Origin: Bacillus sp. 1780r2a1
Lineage (GTDB): Bacteria; Bacillota; Bacilli; Bacillales; Bacillaceae_H
DNA: 64,000 nt
Direction: 5' to 3'
Assembly (NCBI GenBank): GCA_024134725.1
Contig: CP099863.1
Coordinates: forward strand, 611,001 to 675,000
In this document: piece by piece, positions 43,688 to 53,200 of the stretch
Position numbering within the stretch: the first letter of the stretch is position 1
How the letters are laid out: every line of letters begins with the position of its first letter
Made by a program: the position numbers and the translations under genes
The notes under the pieces: generated by a model
What the model was told of the DNA's origin: nothing
The model's input: the letters and a program-made list of their open reading frames with translations, nothing else
The model's database searches: none

Positions 43688-44260
43688 TTGGCGATTGATC
43701 GAAAGCAATCGGTGCTAGACGCAGCGTCAAAATCGTTTTCACTGTTTGGCTATAAGGCAACGACAATGGACCAAGTCGCTAAAATGGCCAATGTCGGAAA
43801 AGGAACCATCTATACGTTTTTTAAAAATAAAGAAGAGCTTTTTGATGAAATTGTATCTAGAATGATTCGGGATATGCTGCAACAAGCAGAGTCAGCAATC
43901 TCTTCTGAACGAACGTTTTTTGAAAATGCTCAAGCTGCTATTTATCGCATGCTCCAATTTCGAACAGAGCATCAGCTTATGCTTAAGCTCGTTCAGGAAC
44001 AGGAAATGGGTACGTCAGCTGTTAAAGACGTATTGGTGCAAGTTGAAAATGAAATTTTGACGTATATAAAAAAGAGAATTGAAGCAGCGATTGCAAAAGG
44101 TGAAATTCAAAGCTGTGACCCAGAAGTGACGGCATTTTTACTTGTGAAAATGTATGTTGCTTTAGTTTATGATTGGGAAAAACAGCATCAGCCGCTATCT
44201 GAGCAACAAATTTCAGATCTGATTGAGCTCTATTTTCTAAGAGGATTATTTACTAAATAA
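43688..44260 (+). CDS. yhgD: TetR-family repressor YhgD
   Basis: 190 residues from TTG 43688, spaced 8 nt from GAGGGG; the in-frame GTG 43679 would overlap that site. N-terminal TetR helix-turn-helix (FSLFGYKATTMDQVAKMANVGKGTIYTFFKNKEELFDEI). In B. subtilis yhgD precedes yhgE, a phage-infection-type membrane protein; yhgE is absent here. A palindrome lies over its promoter. Confidence 0.88.
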   Translation: MAIDRKQSVLDAASKSFSLFGYKATTMDQVAKMANVGKGTIYTFFKNKEELFDEIVSRMIRDMLQQAESAISSERTFFENAQAAIYRMLQFRTEHQLMLKLVQEQEMGTSAVKDVLVQVENEILTYIKKRIEAAIAKGEIQSCDPEVTAFLLVKMYVALVYDWEKQHQPLSEQQISDLIELYFLRGLFTK

Positions 44261-44264
44261 ACAA

Positions 44265-44296
44265 AAGCCGGACTTCATTAAAGTCCGGCTTTTTCG
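44265..44296. terminator. Bidirectional terminator after yhgD
   Basis: Stem AAAGCCGGACTT / AAAGTCCGGCTTT, then T run on both strands. Confidence 0.88.
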
Positions 44297-46441
44297 TTAA
44301 TCGTTTGTTTGGTTATGTTCTTCTTGCTGCTTTTCTTTCTCACCTAGCTCTTGTTCGCCTTTTTTCTTTAAGTCAAAGTAAGCGCGTAGAGCCGCTTGAC
44401 CTAACTGTCTATTTAACGCATGTCCAGGGCCTTTTACGTAAGAAGATGGTACAACAACCGCCATTGCAACCTCTGGATTATCGTAAGGTGCGTAGGCAAT
44501 TAAGTTAGAGTTACGAACGGCTACCCCTTGGTTGTAAGTCTCAGCTGTTCCTGTTTTGCCGGCAGGCTTATAGGGCTCTGAACTAAACTCATTTTTTGCA
44601 GTTCCGTTTGTCATTACGCGGCGGAATCCAGCTTTCACAGCATTGATTTCTTCTTGGCTCATCGTAATTCGGTTTAATACTTCCGGCTCAACGGATTTTT
44701 GTACACTGCCTTTAAGCTCCGTATCAAGTTCAGGCTCACGAATTTCCTTCACAAGCTGAGGCTTTAACCGGTAGCCGTTGTTGGCGATAGTAGCTGTATA
44801 CTGAACGAGCTGTAGAGGCGTATACGTGTCATACTGGCCGATTGCCAAATCGAGCGCTTTACCAGGTAAAGAATAGTCACTTCCAATCATCCCTGTAGTT
44901 TCGTTGTCTAGCTCAATACCTGTTGAAACGCCTAAGCCAAACTGGCTGTAGTATGAACGAAGCTGATCCCACGTTTTTCGAGGAATATTAAGACCACCAT
45001 GCGGTACATAATTTTCTCCAGCCATGCTTAAAACGGTTTTATACATGTATACGTTAGAAGACTGTTCTAAAGCTCGACCGATACCAGCAGATCCAATTGG
45101 GTGAGAAGACTGCTTCTTGCCACCGCCTTTAAAGTACATCGGAGCGTCATAAAATACAGTGCCTAAGTTAATGGCTCCAGAATCCAATCCGGCTAAAATG
45201 GTTGCACCTTTAACAGTTGATCCCATTTCATAAGAGGTAGTAATATTACCGAGCGCAAAGTCTTTTACTTCTAATTTGCTACTTTTGTCATTGTAAACAA
45301 GCTGCTTCCCGCCCATAGCTAAAATTTCACCAGTATGTGGATCCATCATAATAATAAATGCACGATCTAATTTGCTAGTTCCAGGTTTGGCTGCTTTTGC
45401 ATTTAGCAATCCCTTAGTTAAAATTTCTTCGACTTGTTTTTGAAGCTCCATATCAATGGTTAAGACTAAATCGCTCCCACGTTGACCTTCCGAGACAACT
45501 TTCTCTTCTAGAATGTTTCCAGATCGGTCCGTAACGTGCTGAATGCGAGCTTTTTGTCCGCGCAATACGTTTTCATACTGCTTTTCTAAATAGCTTTTTC
45601 CAACGCGGTCATTTCGGCTGTAGCCGTGTGATAAATAGTACTGTAAATTCTCGCGCGGAAGTCCTTCATCAGCAGACGTGATGTTACCGAGTAGCGTACT
45701 TAAGAGACTATCATATGTATACATACGGTCCCAATAGGTTGTCACATCGACGCCAGGTAGAGCAGAGAGCCGTTCGCTAATAACGGCCATTTCTTGGTCG
45801 TTTAATCCACTTTTTATAATTTGAGGTGTTAGCTCATAGCCAGCTTCCATTTTACTTTTAATAGCAATGACTTCTAAATCATCTTTTAAGGTATTAAGTT
45901 CTTTCTTAGTGATGCGCTTTAGCTGTAGAGGGTAAAGGTCTTCTTCTTTAAGTTTTCCATCTTCTACTTTCTTCAAGTCGCTATCGGTAATCTTTTTCTT
46001 TGCTTCTTCTGGATTTGTTGCAATCCAATAATCTTTCAAGTCACGTTCAGTGAGCTTAACGATATTTTTATCATCGCTTTTTTGATTCTCGTCGCCAAAC
46101 GCGTTTGTTGTGACAGGAAGATCAATTATTTTAGCTAATGATTTCGCAATCTTGAGCTTTTCTTCTTGTTTTACGCCTTTTAAGCGGGTATAAGTAACCG
46201 CGTTTAAAGGTTTATTGTCCACGATAACACGATCGTATCGGTCAAGCATTTTCCCTCTCGGTACGGGCGTATTAACGGTGACGTCTTCGGTTTTTTCGAC
46301 TTCACGTTTATAGCTTTCACCATGAACGATTTGGACAATTCCAAGGCGCAAAATGAGAACAGAAAATAGGATAAATACAATAAAGAATAATATATTGACG
46401 CGTAAAGAGACATGATTTCTTTTTCTTTTCTTTTGTTTCAT
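44297..46441 (-). CDS. Class B penicillin-binding protein (PBP2, PbpA/PbpH-like)
   Basis: 714 residues, close to B. subtilis PbpA (716) and PbpH (704). N-terminal anchor VNILFFIVFILFSVLILRLGIVQIVHG, a dimerisation domain, and the transpeptidase with SxxK in YEMGSTVKGATILAG, SSN in LEQSSNVYM, and KTGTAET. These enzymes cross-link lateral-wall peptidoglycan with the RodA/MreB machinery. AAGGTGTTTAT precedes ATG 46441. Which of the two paralogues it matches best cannot be decided by eye. Confidence 0.92.
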   Translation of the reverse strand: MKQKKRKRNHVSLRVNILFFIVFILFSVLILRLGIVQIVHGESYKREVEKTEDVTVNTPVPRGKMLDRYDRVIVDNKPLNAVTYTRLKGVKQEEKLKIAKSLAKIIDLPVTTNAFGDENQKSDDKNIVKLTERDLKDYWIATNPEEAKKKITDSDLKKVEDGKLKEEDLYPLQLKRITKKELNTLKDDLEVIAIKSKMEAGYELTPQIIKSGLNDQEMAVISERLSALPGVDVTTYWDRMYTYDSLLSTLLGNITSADEGLPRENLQYYLSHGYSRNDRVGKSYLEKQYENVLRGQKARIQHVTDRSGNILEEKVVSEGQRGSDLVLTIDMELQKQVEEILTKGLLNAKAAKPGTSKLDRAFIIMMDPHTGEILAMGGKQLVYNDKSSKLEVKDFALGNITTSYEMGSTVKGATILAGLDSGAINLGTVFYDAPMYFKGGGKKQSSHPIGSAGIGRALEQSSNVYMYKTVLSMAGENYVPHGGLNIPRKTWDQLRSYYSQFGLGVSTGIELDNETTGMIGSDYSLPGKALDLAIGQYDTYTPLQLVQYTATIANNGYRLKPQLVKEIREPELDTELKGSVQKSVEPEVLNRITMSQEEINAVKAGFRRVMTNGTAKNEFSSEPYKPAGKTGTAETYNQGVAVRNSNLIAYAPYDNPEVAMAVVVPSSYVKGPGHALNRQLGQAALRAYFDLKKKGEQELGEKEKQQEEHNQTND

Positions 46442-46663
46442 ATAAACACCTTCACTTATTGAAAATAGAGCTATAAATCTACTATCTTACATCTTAACAT
46501 AATTATGTCTAAATTTGTTATTAGGTGGAATAGTTATAAGAAATTAATCGCATCCAATTTTTCGCATTATCATAATGTGGGAAAAAAGGTTTGGGTTATT
46601 AGTCGTTTAAAATAGAGTGGGAGAGTGAAGAGCGCACACAACAAGTAGTGATTTTCATTCGAG

Positions 46664-46745
46664 GTTGCTCGCTTTCCGCAGGGCGAGCGCCAAGCCTCCT
46701 CGTAAACTGCGGGGTCTCGCCTGCTCGCTAATCCTGCAGGAGTCT
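46664..46745 (-). repeat. Interspersed GACTCCTGCAGG-type repeat, copy C
   Basis: On the minus strand: GACTCCTGCAGGATTAGCG, then GAGACCCCGCAG, GAGGAGGCTTG, and GCGGAAAGCGAGC, in the same order as copy B (29113-29210). It is within the 588-nt gap between the PBP and the binding-protein gene. GGGCAGGACATAA at 46823 resembles the outer end of the element at 57331-57527. Confidence 0.75.
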
Positions 46746-46949
46746 CACCCTCTTTCATTTCAATCACTGTTTTTGGAATGAGAGGAAATCAATTATTTCT
46801 AGTGTAGTTGGGGTATGAAAGAGGGCAGGACATAATCAACGAGTTTTGATTTTTCTTCAAATTATTTGTTTTCCATTGATAGAAGAGTTAGAGAATATGG
46901 CCAACAATTCTTGAGACTTGAACAGGTCATCAATATTTTCCACTCTTTT

Positions 46950-46976
46950 GTTCAATATTGTCTCCTATTCAAATTA
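46950..46976 (+). promoter_or_regulatory. Promoter region of the sugar-binding lipoprotein gene
   Basis: An ATTGTC/TTGTCT -35-like element is followed after 15-16 nt by TATAAT (CCTATAAT), about 45-50 nt before the AAGGGGG ribosome site. Confidence 0.45.
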
Positions 46977-47029
46977 CCTATAATCAGTACAATGGAATTA
47001 AGGTCCTGACAATCAAGGGGGTATATAAA

Positions 47030-48319
47030 ATGAAAATGAAAAGGCTTACATTGTTATCCGGGGTACTAGCTTCATCATTGTTATTTGCAACTGCATGTTC
47101 AAATTCTGGTTCAGAGTCAACAGCAAAGTCAAGCGGAAGTTCAGGAGACGAAGTCGTAATTGATATGTTCCAGTTTAAAGTGGAGATTGCTGAACAGTTA
47201 AAAGAAGTAACGGATGCATATACAAAAGAAAACCCAAACGTTACTTTTAATATTCAAACAGTTGGCGGAGGCGCAGATTATGGTGCTGCTTTAAAAGCAC
47301 AGTTTGCTTCTGGTAACGAGCCAGACTTGTTTAATAACGGTGGCTTCCAGGAAGCACAAACATGGTTAGAAAAGCTAGAAGATCTTTCTGATCAACCTTG
47401 GGTTGATGATTTGTATGACGTTGCGAAAGAGCCGATGACAGTGGATGGAAAGATTTATGGTCAGCCTTTAAACCTTGAGGGATACGGTTTTATTTACAAT
47501 AAAGATTTATTTGAAAAAGCTGGTATAAAAGAGTTACCAACTACATTATCAGAGTTAGAAGCAGCGTCTAAGCAGTTAAAAGCAAAAGGAATTACCCCAT
47601 TTTCAAATGGATATGGTGAGTGGTGGGTATTAGGAAATCACTTGTTTAACATTCCAGTAGCTCAGCAGGATGATCCTGATGCTTTCATTAAAGGATTAAA
47701 TGACGGTACTGCAAAGTTTGAAGGTAACGAAACGTTTAAGCAATTTATGGATTTATTTGACTTAACGCTAAAATATGGAAATAAAAATCCGTTAACAACG
47801 GATTATAATACGCAAGTAACGCAATTTGCTGCTGGAGAAACAGCAATGATGCAGCAAGGAAACTGGACTGTAAATATGATTACAAAAATTAATCCAGATA
47901 TGAAAATGGGCTTTATCCCAATGCCAATTAGTGATGACAAAGAGAAAAATGATAAGCTAGCAGTTGGTGTACCAAATAACTGGGTAGTTAATAAAAATGC
48001 TCCAGAAGCTGATAAAGAAGAAGCAAAAAAATTCTTAAACTGGCTGGTAACGTCTGAAACAGGACAAAAATTCTTAGTAGAAGAATTTAAATTTATTCCG
48101 GCATTTAAGAGCATTGATGGAAAAGGAATTGACTCTTTATCAGACGATATCTTAAAATACTCTGACGAAGGTAAAACGTTATCGTGGAACTGGTTTAAGT
48201 ATCCAGATGGTGCTGTACAAGAAATTGGAGCAGCAATGCAATCTTATGCAGGAGATCAAATTTCAGAAGATGAGTTCTTGAAAAAGTTAGATGAAATCTG
48301 GGCGAAAATGAAAAAATAA
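47030..48319 (+). CDS. Carbohydrate ABC transporter substrate-binding lipoprotein
   Basis: 429 residues from ATG 47030 (AAGGGGGTATATAAA ahead; the open frame further upstream has no ribosome site). Lipoprotein signal ending LFATAC. The remainder fits family 1 extracellular solute-binding proteins for oligosaccharides (YGFIYNKDLFEKAGIKELPTTLSELEAASKQLKAKG, and a C-terminal KFLNWLVTSETGQKFL). No permease genes follow; a two-component pair does. It may be a co-sensor or rely on distant permeases with MsmX. Confidence 0.9.
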   Translation: MKMKRLTLLSGVLASSLLFATACSNSGSESTAKSSGSSGDEVVIDMFQFKVEIAEQLKEVTDAYTKENPNVTFNIQTVGGGADYGAALKAQFASGNEPDLFNNGGFQEAQTWLEKLEDLSDQPWVDDLYDVAKEPMTVDGKIYGQPLNLEGYGFIYNKDLFEKAGIKELPTTLSELEAASKQLKAKGITPFSNGYGEWWVLGNHLFNIPVAQQDDPDAFIKGLNDGTAKFEGNETFKQFMDLFDLTLKYGNKNPLTTDYNTQVTQFAAGETAMMQQGNWTVNMITKINPDMKMGFIPMPISDDKEKNDKLAVGVPNNWVVNKNAPEADKEEAKKFLNWLVTSETGQKFLVEEFKFIPAFKSIDGKGIDSLSDDILKYSDEGKTLSWNWFKYPDGAVQEIGAAMQSYAGDQISEDEFLKKLDEIWAKMKK

Positions 48320-48330
48320 ACGTAAAACGG

Positions 48331-48374
48331 AAGCCTTCTGTATGATTAGAGTAGACATATAGAAGGCTTTTTGT
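48331..48374 (+). terminator. Terminator of the binding-protein gene
   Basis: Stem AAGCCTTCTGTAT / ATATAGAAGGCTT with a long loop, then T5. Confidence 0.78.
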
Positions 48375-48400
48375 GATGAAACTGTAAAAAAAAAGTAGAT

Positions 48401-48423
48401 TGAAAGCGCTTTTATTGTATAAT
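48401..48423 (+). promoter_or_regulatory. cre-like site and -10 before the sensor kinase gene
   Basis: TGAAAGCGCTTTTA (48401-48414), one mismatch from the cre consensus, lies directly upstream of TATAAT (48418-48423). CcpA repression of the two-component genes is the inference. Confidence 0.6.
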
Positions 48424-48473
48424 GATAGCAATGCAATATAATTTATAGAATAGTAAGAAGAAGGAGGGCTGTG

Positions 48474-50297
48474 ATGAAGGGGTGGAGCATTCGCAAGAAG
48501 CTTATTTTGTTTCTACTCATTGCGACTGTTGTACCGTTTATTATCTCCAATGCGTTCACTTATCAATATACAAAAGAAACTGTTAAAAACCGCTTTATTT
48601 CAACTAACTATCAGGTAGTCAAAAGCGGCAGTGAAGACCTGAGCACATACTTGCAGGAAATTTCCGATATTACACCGCGTTTATACGGCTATTATCCATT
48701 TATTAAAGTGTTACAAGAAGGTGTAAATAATGATTTAGGAGCAAGTCAGTTAGAAGTCCGAAGAACATTATCTTATTTATTTAATACGCGACCAGAAATT
48801 AGGCAGCTTCATTTATATATTGAAAACGGACAAGATTCTTATACGGTATACAATTCTAAAATTAGCAGTCGAAAAAAATATGAAGATATTTATTCACATT
48901 CTTATTATGCTAGGTTAAAAGAAAAACAGCGGTTTCTATTAATTGAACCTACTCATACAGTATACAGCTACAATAACTTATCAACCATTTTAGATTCTGA
49001 TCCAAAGCAAGTCATTAGCTTTCATCACATGATTAATGAAGTTCCTTCTAACAACTTGTTAGGCTTTCTGTCAATAGACATTGATTTATCTAAAGTTAAA
49101 TCTACTTCAGACAGCTTGTACAATAAAGAAGAAGAAGATTTTTATTTAATTAACGATGAGGGAATGATTATGTATTCATCAGATCAACAAGCAATTGGGA
49201 CAACGCAAAAGTATAAGTGGATTCAACAACTGAAAAACAAAGAGTCTCATAGCGTAGAATGGGAAGATTCAAAGTTTTCGGGAGTACTCGTTTATGACAA
49301 ACTAGCAGCTCCATTTGATGAATGGCATATCGTAAAGCGAATTCCCTATAGTGTTTTATATGAAGATGCAAGAAGAACCGCTCTGATCAGTGTCTTAATC
49401 GGAGTACCGTTTTTATTGATGATTATTATTGCTACATTGATTGTATCAGTTCGATTTACAGAGCCGATTCGAATTTTAATTCAAAATATGAAAGAAGTTG
49501 AAAAAGGTTCCTTTGTTGTCCGTTTTAAAACACTAGGTAACGATGAGTTTGGTATGCTAGGTCAGCATTTTAAATCTATGGTCGAAACAATTAATGACTT
49601 AATTAAGCGAAAATATCGCTTGGAGATTGAAAATAAATCAACGCAACTTAAAGTGCTGCAGTCCCAAGTGAATCCTCACTTTTTATACAATGCATTTCAA
49701 TCGATTGGCACGCTTGCTTTAAAGCATAAGGCGGTCGAAGTCTATAAGCTACTAACCCTCCTTTCGAATATGATGAGATACAGTATGAATATGAAGGAAG
49801 ATATTGTGACACTCACTGAGGAAGTGAAGCATGCTGAAGCATTCTTGGCACTACAAAAACAGCGCTTTGGCTCTAAGTTTTCGTATGAATTTCAAATTGA
49901 CGAAGAGTTAAAACACACATTGGTTCCAAAGATGATCTTACAGCCGCTTGTAGAAAATTCTTTTAAGCACGGATTTGAAACAAGGGTAGGAGATGGAAAG
50001 CTAACAATCTCAGCTTCTTTAATAAACGAACACTTTATACAAATTTGCGTAAGAGACAATGGAAAAGGGATGAATGAGAAAGCATTAGCATCCTTACGTG
50101 AAAGTTTAGCGCTATCTAATCAGCATATAGGAGAGCATATAGGCTTGCAAAACATTTCAGATCGCTTATTGATCTACTATGAAAACGTAGCAAGGATGGA
50201 GATTGAAAGTAAAGAAAACGAACATTTTACAGTGAAAATGACCTTACCACGAGATTTAAATAAAGGAGATGATAATAATGAAAGTTCTGATTGTTGA
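48474..50297 (+). CDS. YesM-type sensor histidine kinase
   Basis: 607 residues from ATG 48474 (AAGGAGGG ahead). Two membrane segments (about 8-28 and 300-320) flank an extracellular dCache-like sensor. Then HAMP, the His_kinase domain with phosphoacceptor His in QVNPHFLYNAFQSIG, and an HATPase (PLVENSFKHGFE, DNGKGM, GLQNISDRL). This LytS/YesM type works with AraC-type regulators for carbohydrate systems. It overlaps the response regulator gene by 20 nt. Confidence 0.93.
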   Translation: MKGWSIRKKLILFLLIATVVPFIISNAFTYQYTKETVKNRFISTNYQVVKSGSEDLSTYLQEISDITPRLYGYYPFIKVLQEGVNNDLGASQLEVRRTLSYLFNTRPEIRQLHLYIENGQDSYTVYNSKISSRKKYEDIYSHSYYARLKEKQRFLLIEPTHTVYSYNNLSTILDSDPKQVISFHHMINEVPSNNLLGFLSIDIDLSKVKSTSDSLYNKEEEDFYLINDEGMIMYSSDQQAIGTTQKYKWIQQLKNKESHSVEWEDSKFSGVLVYDKLAAPFDEWHIVKRIPYSVLYEDARRTALISVLIGVPFLLMIIIATLIVSVRFTEPIRILIQNMKEVEKGSFVVRFKTLGNDEFGMLGQHFKSMVETINDLIKRKYRLEIENKSTQLKVLQSQVNPHFLYNAFQSIGTLALKHKAVEVYKLLTLLSNMMRYSMNMKEDIVTLTEEVKHAEAFLALQKQRFGSKFSYEFQIDEELKHTLVPKMILQPLVENSFKHGFETRVGDGKLTISASLINEHFIQICVRDNGKGMNEKALASLRESLALSNQHIGEHIGLQNISDRLLIYYENVARMEIESKENEHFTVKMTLPRDLNKGDDNNESSDC

Positions 50298-51864
50298 TGA
50301 TGAAGAACACGTTCGTGAAGGAATTAAGCTCTTAGGCGACTGGGACGCACATCACATTGAAAGTATTATTGAAGCTGAAAACGGTGAGCAAGCGATTGCG
50401 CTTATCGAGAAAGAAAAGCCACAAATCGTTTTCACAGATATGAAGATGCCCAATATGGGAGGGATTGCTCTATTGGAATGGATGAAGCACCATGCTCCTA
50501 AAACCAAAACCATTGTCGTAACTGGTTATGATGATTACCACTACATGAGAAAAGCAATTCATTTTGGATCGACAGATTACATTTTAAAGCCAGTTGATCC
50601 TTCAATCTTAAACGATACGCTAAAAAGAGCCGTAAACGAATGGAATAAAGAAGAGCATGAACGAAAACAGCACAATAATAGCTATCAGTTAATTAATGAG
50701 ATGAAGCCGATGTATCGTGATCGCAAACTGACCCAAATTATCAATAACTACGTGCTACAAGACACGGTATATGAAGAGCTTGGCTTTCATTCAAACAGTG
50801 AGTATGAAGTAGCTATTATTCGGGTTGATGAAGCGACAATCCAAGCATTTGGTGGAGATCGTGACTTAGCCTATTTTTCAATTTTAAACGTGGCTAATGA
50901 GCTCTTAGTTGAAAAAGAGAATGGAGTGGCTTTTCGTTATTTATCACAAAAGGGTGAAATCGTAATAATCTTCTGGGACCATTTTTCTGAAATTAAGCAG
51001 CTTTTGAACAGGCTACACAAGCAGATTTTCTTAGCTTTCAACGTATGTTGTCCACTTGCCAAGGGACGTCATGTTGAATCTGTTTCAGTATTGCTAGAAT
51101 CCTATCAAACAGCAAAGGCAGCTTTATTAGCGAGCAATGTGCTAGTTGACAGTTGTGTTGAGTTTTATGAAGAAGCAGATCGTTTAAAGGGAAGTAGCCT
51201 ATTATTAAACTTGATGGACTACAATACAAAAATCGTAGAAGGAATGCAAGTAGGCAAGATAGATGCTTTCACAGCAATTTTTGATGAAGTGAAGAACGCT
51301 GTGAAGCAGGCCAATTACTTATCCTTAAAGGAGTTGCTGCATATTGAAAAAGAGTATCAGCTCCTTAGTGAACACTGGTTAAAGAAATACGAAATTTCAT
51401 ATAATGCGCAAAGTCACTATGAGCAGGCGCTAGCTTCATTTTTTGATGCGAAAGGCAAGTTTGATTTTGAGAAATACATGAACCGAAAACAAAGAGAGAT
51501 TGTGCGTTTTTTAAATATTGTGAAGCGAGATAAGCAAAAAAGCAATCGTGATACAATTTATGAAATTGAGCAGTTTTTACAAATGAATTATGATCGAGAC
51601 GTGAAGCTTCAAGAGATTGCAGAACGCTTCTATTTAAGTAGAGAGTATATTTCAAGGAAGTTTAAACAAGAATTTCAGGAAAACATCTCTGACTACATTG
51701 TGAAAGTTCGAATGACAAAAGCCAAGTCCCTCTTAAAAAATGAGCAGCTGAAAATTTATGAAGTAGCAAACATGATTGGTTATCAAGATGATAAATATTT
51801 TCGCAAAGTGTTTAAGAAACTAGAAGGATTAACACCGAATGAATATCGTCAACTATCGGTCTGA
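50278..51864 (+). CDS. YesN-type response regulator with AraC DNA-binding domain
   Basis: 528 residues from ATG 50278 (AAAGGAGATGAT ahead). REC domain with LIVDDEEHVREG, phosphoacceptor Asp in IVFTDMKMPN, and Lys in YILKPVDP. A long middle region, then an AraC HTH pair (LQEIAERFYLSREYISRKFKQEF and IYEVANMIGYQDDKYFRKVFKK). Partner of the upstream kinase. The likely target is the promoter of the binding-protein gene at 47030. Confidence 0.93.
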   Translation: MKVLIVDDEEHVREGIKLLGDWDAHHIESIIEAENGEQAIALIEKEKPQIVFTDMKMPNMGGIALLEWMKHHAPKTKTIVVTGYDDYHYMRKAIHFGSTDYILKPVDPSILNDTLKRAVNEWNKEEHERKQHNNSYQLINEMKPMYRDRKLTQIINNYVLQDTVYEELGFHSNSEYEVAIIRVDEATIQAFGGDRDLAYFSILNVANELLVEKENGVAFRYLSQKGEIVIIFWDHFSEIKQLLNRLHKQIFLAFNVCCPLAKGRHVESVSVLLESYQTAKAALLASNVLVDSCVEFYEEADRLKGSSLLLNLMDYNTKIVEGMQVGKIDAFTAIFDEVKNAVKQANYLSLKELLHIEKEYQLLSEHWLKKYEISYNAQSHYEQALASFFDAKGKFDFEKYMNRKQREIVRFLNIVKRDKQKSNRDTIYEIEQFLQMNYDRDVKLQEIAERFYLSREYISRKFKQEFQENISDYIVKVRMTKAKSLLKNEQLKIYEVANMIGYQDDKYFRKVFKKLEGLTPNEYRQLSV

Positions 51865-51902
51865 GAAAAGACCCCCTTTGTGATAAAAGGGGGTCTTTTC
51901 TC
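51862..51902. terminator. Bidirectional terminator between the response regulator and nupC-like gene
   Basis: Stem TGAGAAAAGACCCCCTTT with its complementary arm, loop about 5, T-rich on both strands. Confidence 0.88.
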
Positions 51903-51926
51903 AGACGTCTGTCGTCAGACTTCTAT

Positions 51927-53117
51927 TTACATAAAAACACCGACAAGAATAGCTGTAATGAAGCTAGCTAATGTTCCACCAATAATTGCGCGCAGGCTAA
52001 GTTTTGAAACATCTTTTCGTCTAGAAGGGGCTAAAGAGCCTAATCCAATAATTAGCTGTCCAATTGATGAAAAGTTTGCAAAGTTACATAAAGCAATCGA
52101 AAGAACTGCTACAGTTTTTGGCGATAGCTGATCCATGACTTCAGTTAAGCTTAAATACGCAATAAATTCGTTAGCTGCAAGCTTTGTTCCAATAATAGAA
52201 GCAGCTTGTAAAGCATCTGAGACAGGAATACCAATGATAATAGCAAACGGATAAAATACATAACTAAAAATAGTTGCTAAATCTATGTTGACAAGGCCTA
52301 GTGCTCCGTCAACCAATGCAAGAATACTAATGAAAGCAATTAAAAGGCCCCCGATGTTTAAAGCTAGCATAACGCCGCTTGCTGTTCCATCTGCCATCGC
52401 TTCAAATACATTTGCATGATTACTTTTTTCCATTGCTACGTTTTCTTTTGTTTGAGACTCTTCGGTTTCTGGTAACATAATTTTTGCAATAATAATTGAA
52501 ACAAGAGGAACGCTAAAAACCGCAATTAGCAAATACTTCATATCAATTCCCATTAAAGAATATCCAACAAGAATTGCTCCACTAGCAGAAGCGGTTCCTC
52601 CTACCATAACCGCAAAAAGCTCAGATCTTGTAAGCTTGTCAAGGTAAGGTTTTACAAGTAAAGGAGCTTCAGCGAGCCCTAAAAATGAGTTTCCAACTGC
52701 ATTAAATGTTTCAACTTGCGTAGTGCCAAGGGCTTTTCCTAAGATAATTCCAACAATTCGGACAAAAAAAGGAATGATTCGTAAATAATAAAGTGCAGAC
52801 ACTAAAGCTGAAATGAAGATAATAACCGTTAGTACGTTAATGGCAAAGACAGAAGTAATATTGGTGTTTTCAAAAAAACCACCGAATACAAACTGAACAC
52901 CTTCATTGCTATAATTAATAACTTTTTGAACACCTAATGCCATTTTTTCAAGAAAAGTTTGGCCTAGAGGTACTTTAAGCACAAAGAGTACAAACAAAAT
53001 TTCAAGTGAAAGACCTACGAGAACCGTACGCCAAGGGAAAATTTTGCGATTTGTACTTAAAAGCCAGCTGACAAATAAAATTGCTACAAGTGATAGTAGA
53101 CCGATGAGATAAGACAT
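51927..53117 (-). CDS. Concentrative nucleoside transporter (NupC family)
   Basis: 396 residues with about eleven membrane segments. CNT-family blocks include GNSFLGLAEAPLLVKPYL, TASASGAILVGYS, GTASGVMLALNIGGLL and FANFSSIGQLIIGLGSLAP. The guanine-type riboswitch leader suggests purine nucleosides (B. subtilis NupG relative). AGGAGGATTCCATC precedes ATG 53117. Confidence 0.92.
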   Translation of the reverse strand: MSYLIGLLSLVAILFVSWLLSTNRKIFPWRTVLVGLSLEILFVLFVLKVPLGQTFLEKMALGVQKVINYSNEGVQFVFGGFFENTNITSVFAINVLTVIIFISALVSALYYLRIIPFFVRIVGIILGKALGTTQVETFNAVGNSFLGLAEAPLLVKPYLDKLTRSELFAVMVGGTASASGAILVGYSLMGIDMKYLLIAVFSVPLVSIIIAKIMLPETEESQTKENVAMEKSNHANVFEAMADGTASGVMLALNIGGLLIAFISILALVDGALGLVNIDLATIFSYVFYPFAIIIGIPVSDALQAASIIGTKLAANEFIAYLSLTEVMDQLSPKTVAVLSIALCNFANFSSIGQLIIGLGSLAPSRRKDVSKLSLRAIIGGTLASFITAILVGVFM

Positions 53118-53133
53118 GATGGAATCCTCCTAT

Positions 53134-53170
53134 AAAAAAACTGCTTCCTCCAAGCTATAGGAGAAAGCAG
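53134..53170 (-). terminator. Riboswitch-linked terminator
   Basis: Stem CTGCTTTCTCC / GGAGGAAGCAG followed by T7, 17 nt before the transporter start and just after the purine aptamer. Confidence 0.85.
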
Positions 53171-53200
53171 CAGTAAGTCTTACCTCATACGTACCGCTTT

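Noticed and set aside
46570..46767. 65-residue minus-strand open frame
   Set aside because: It is a reading of repeat copy C and its flank, not a conserved protein.
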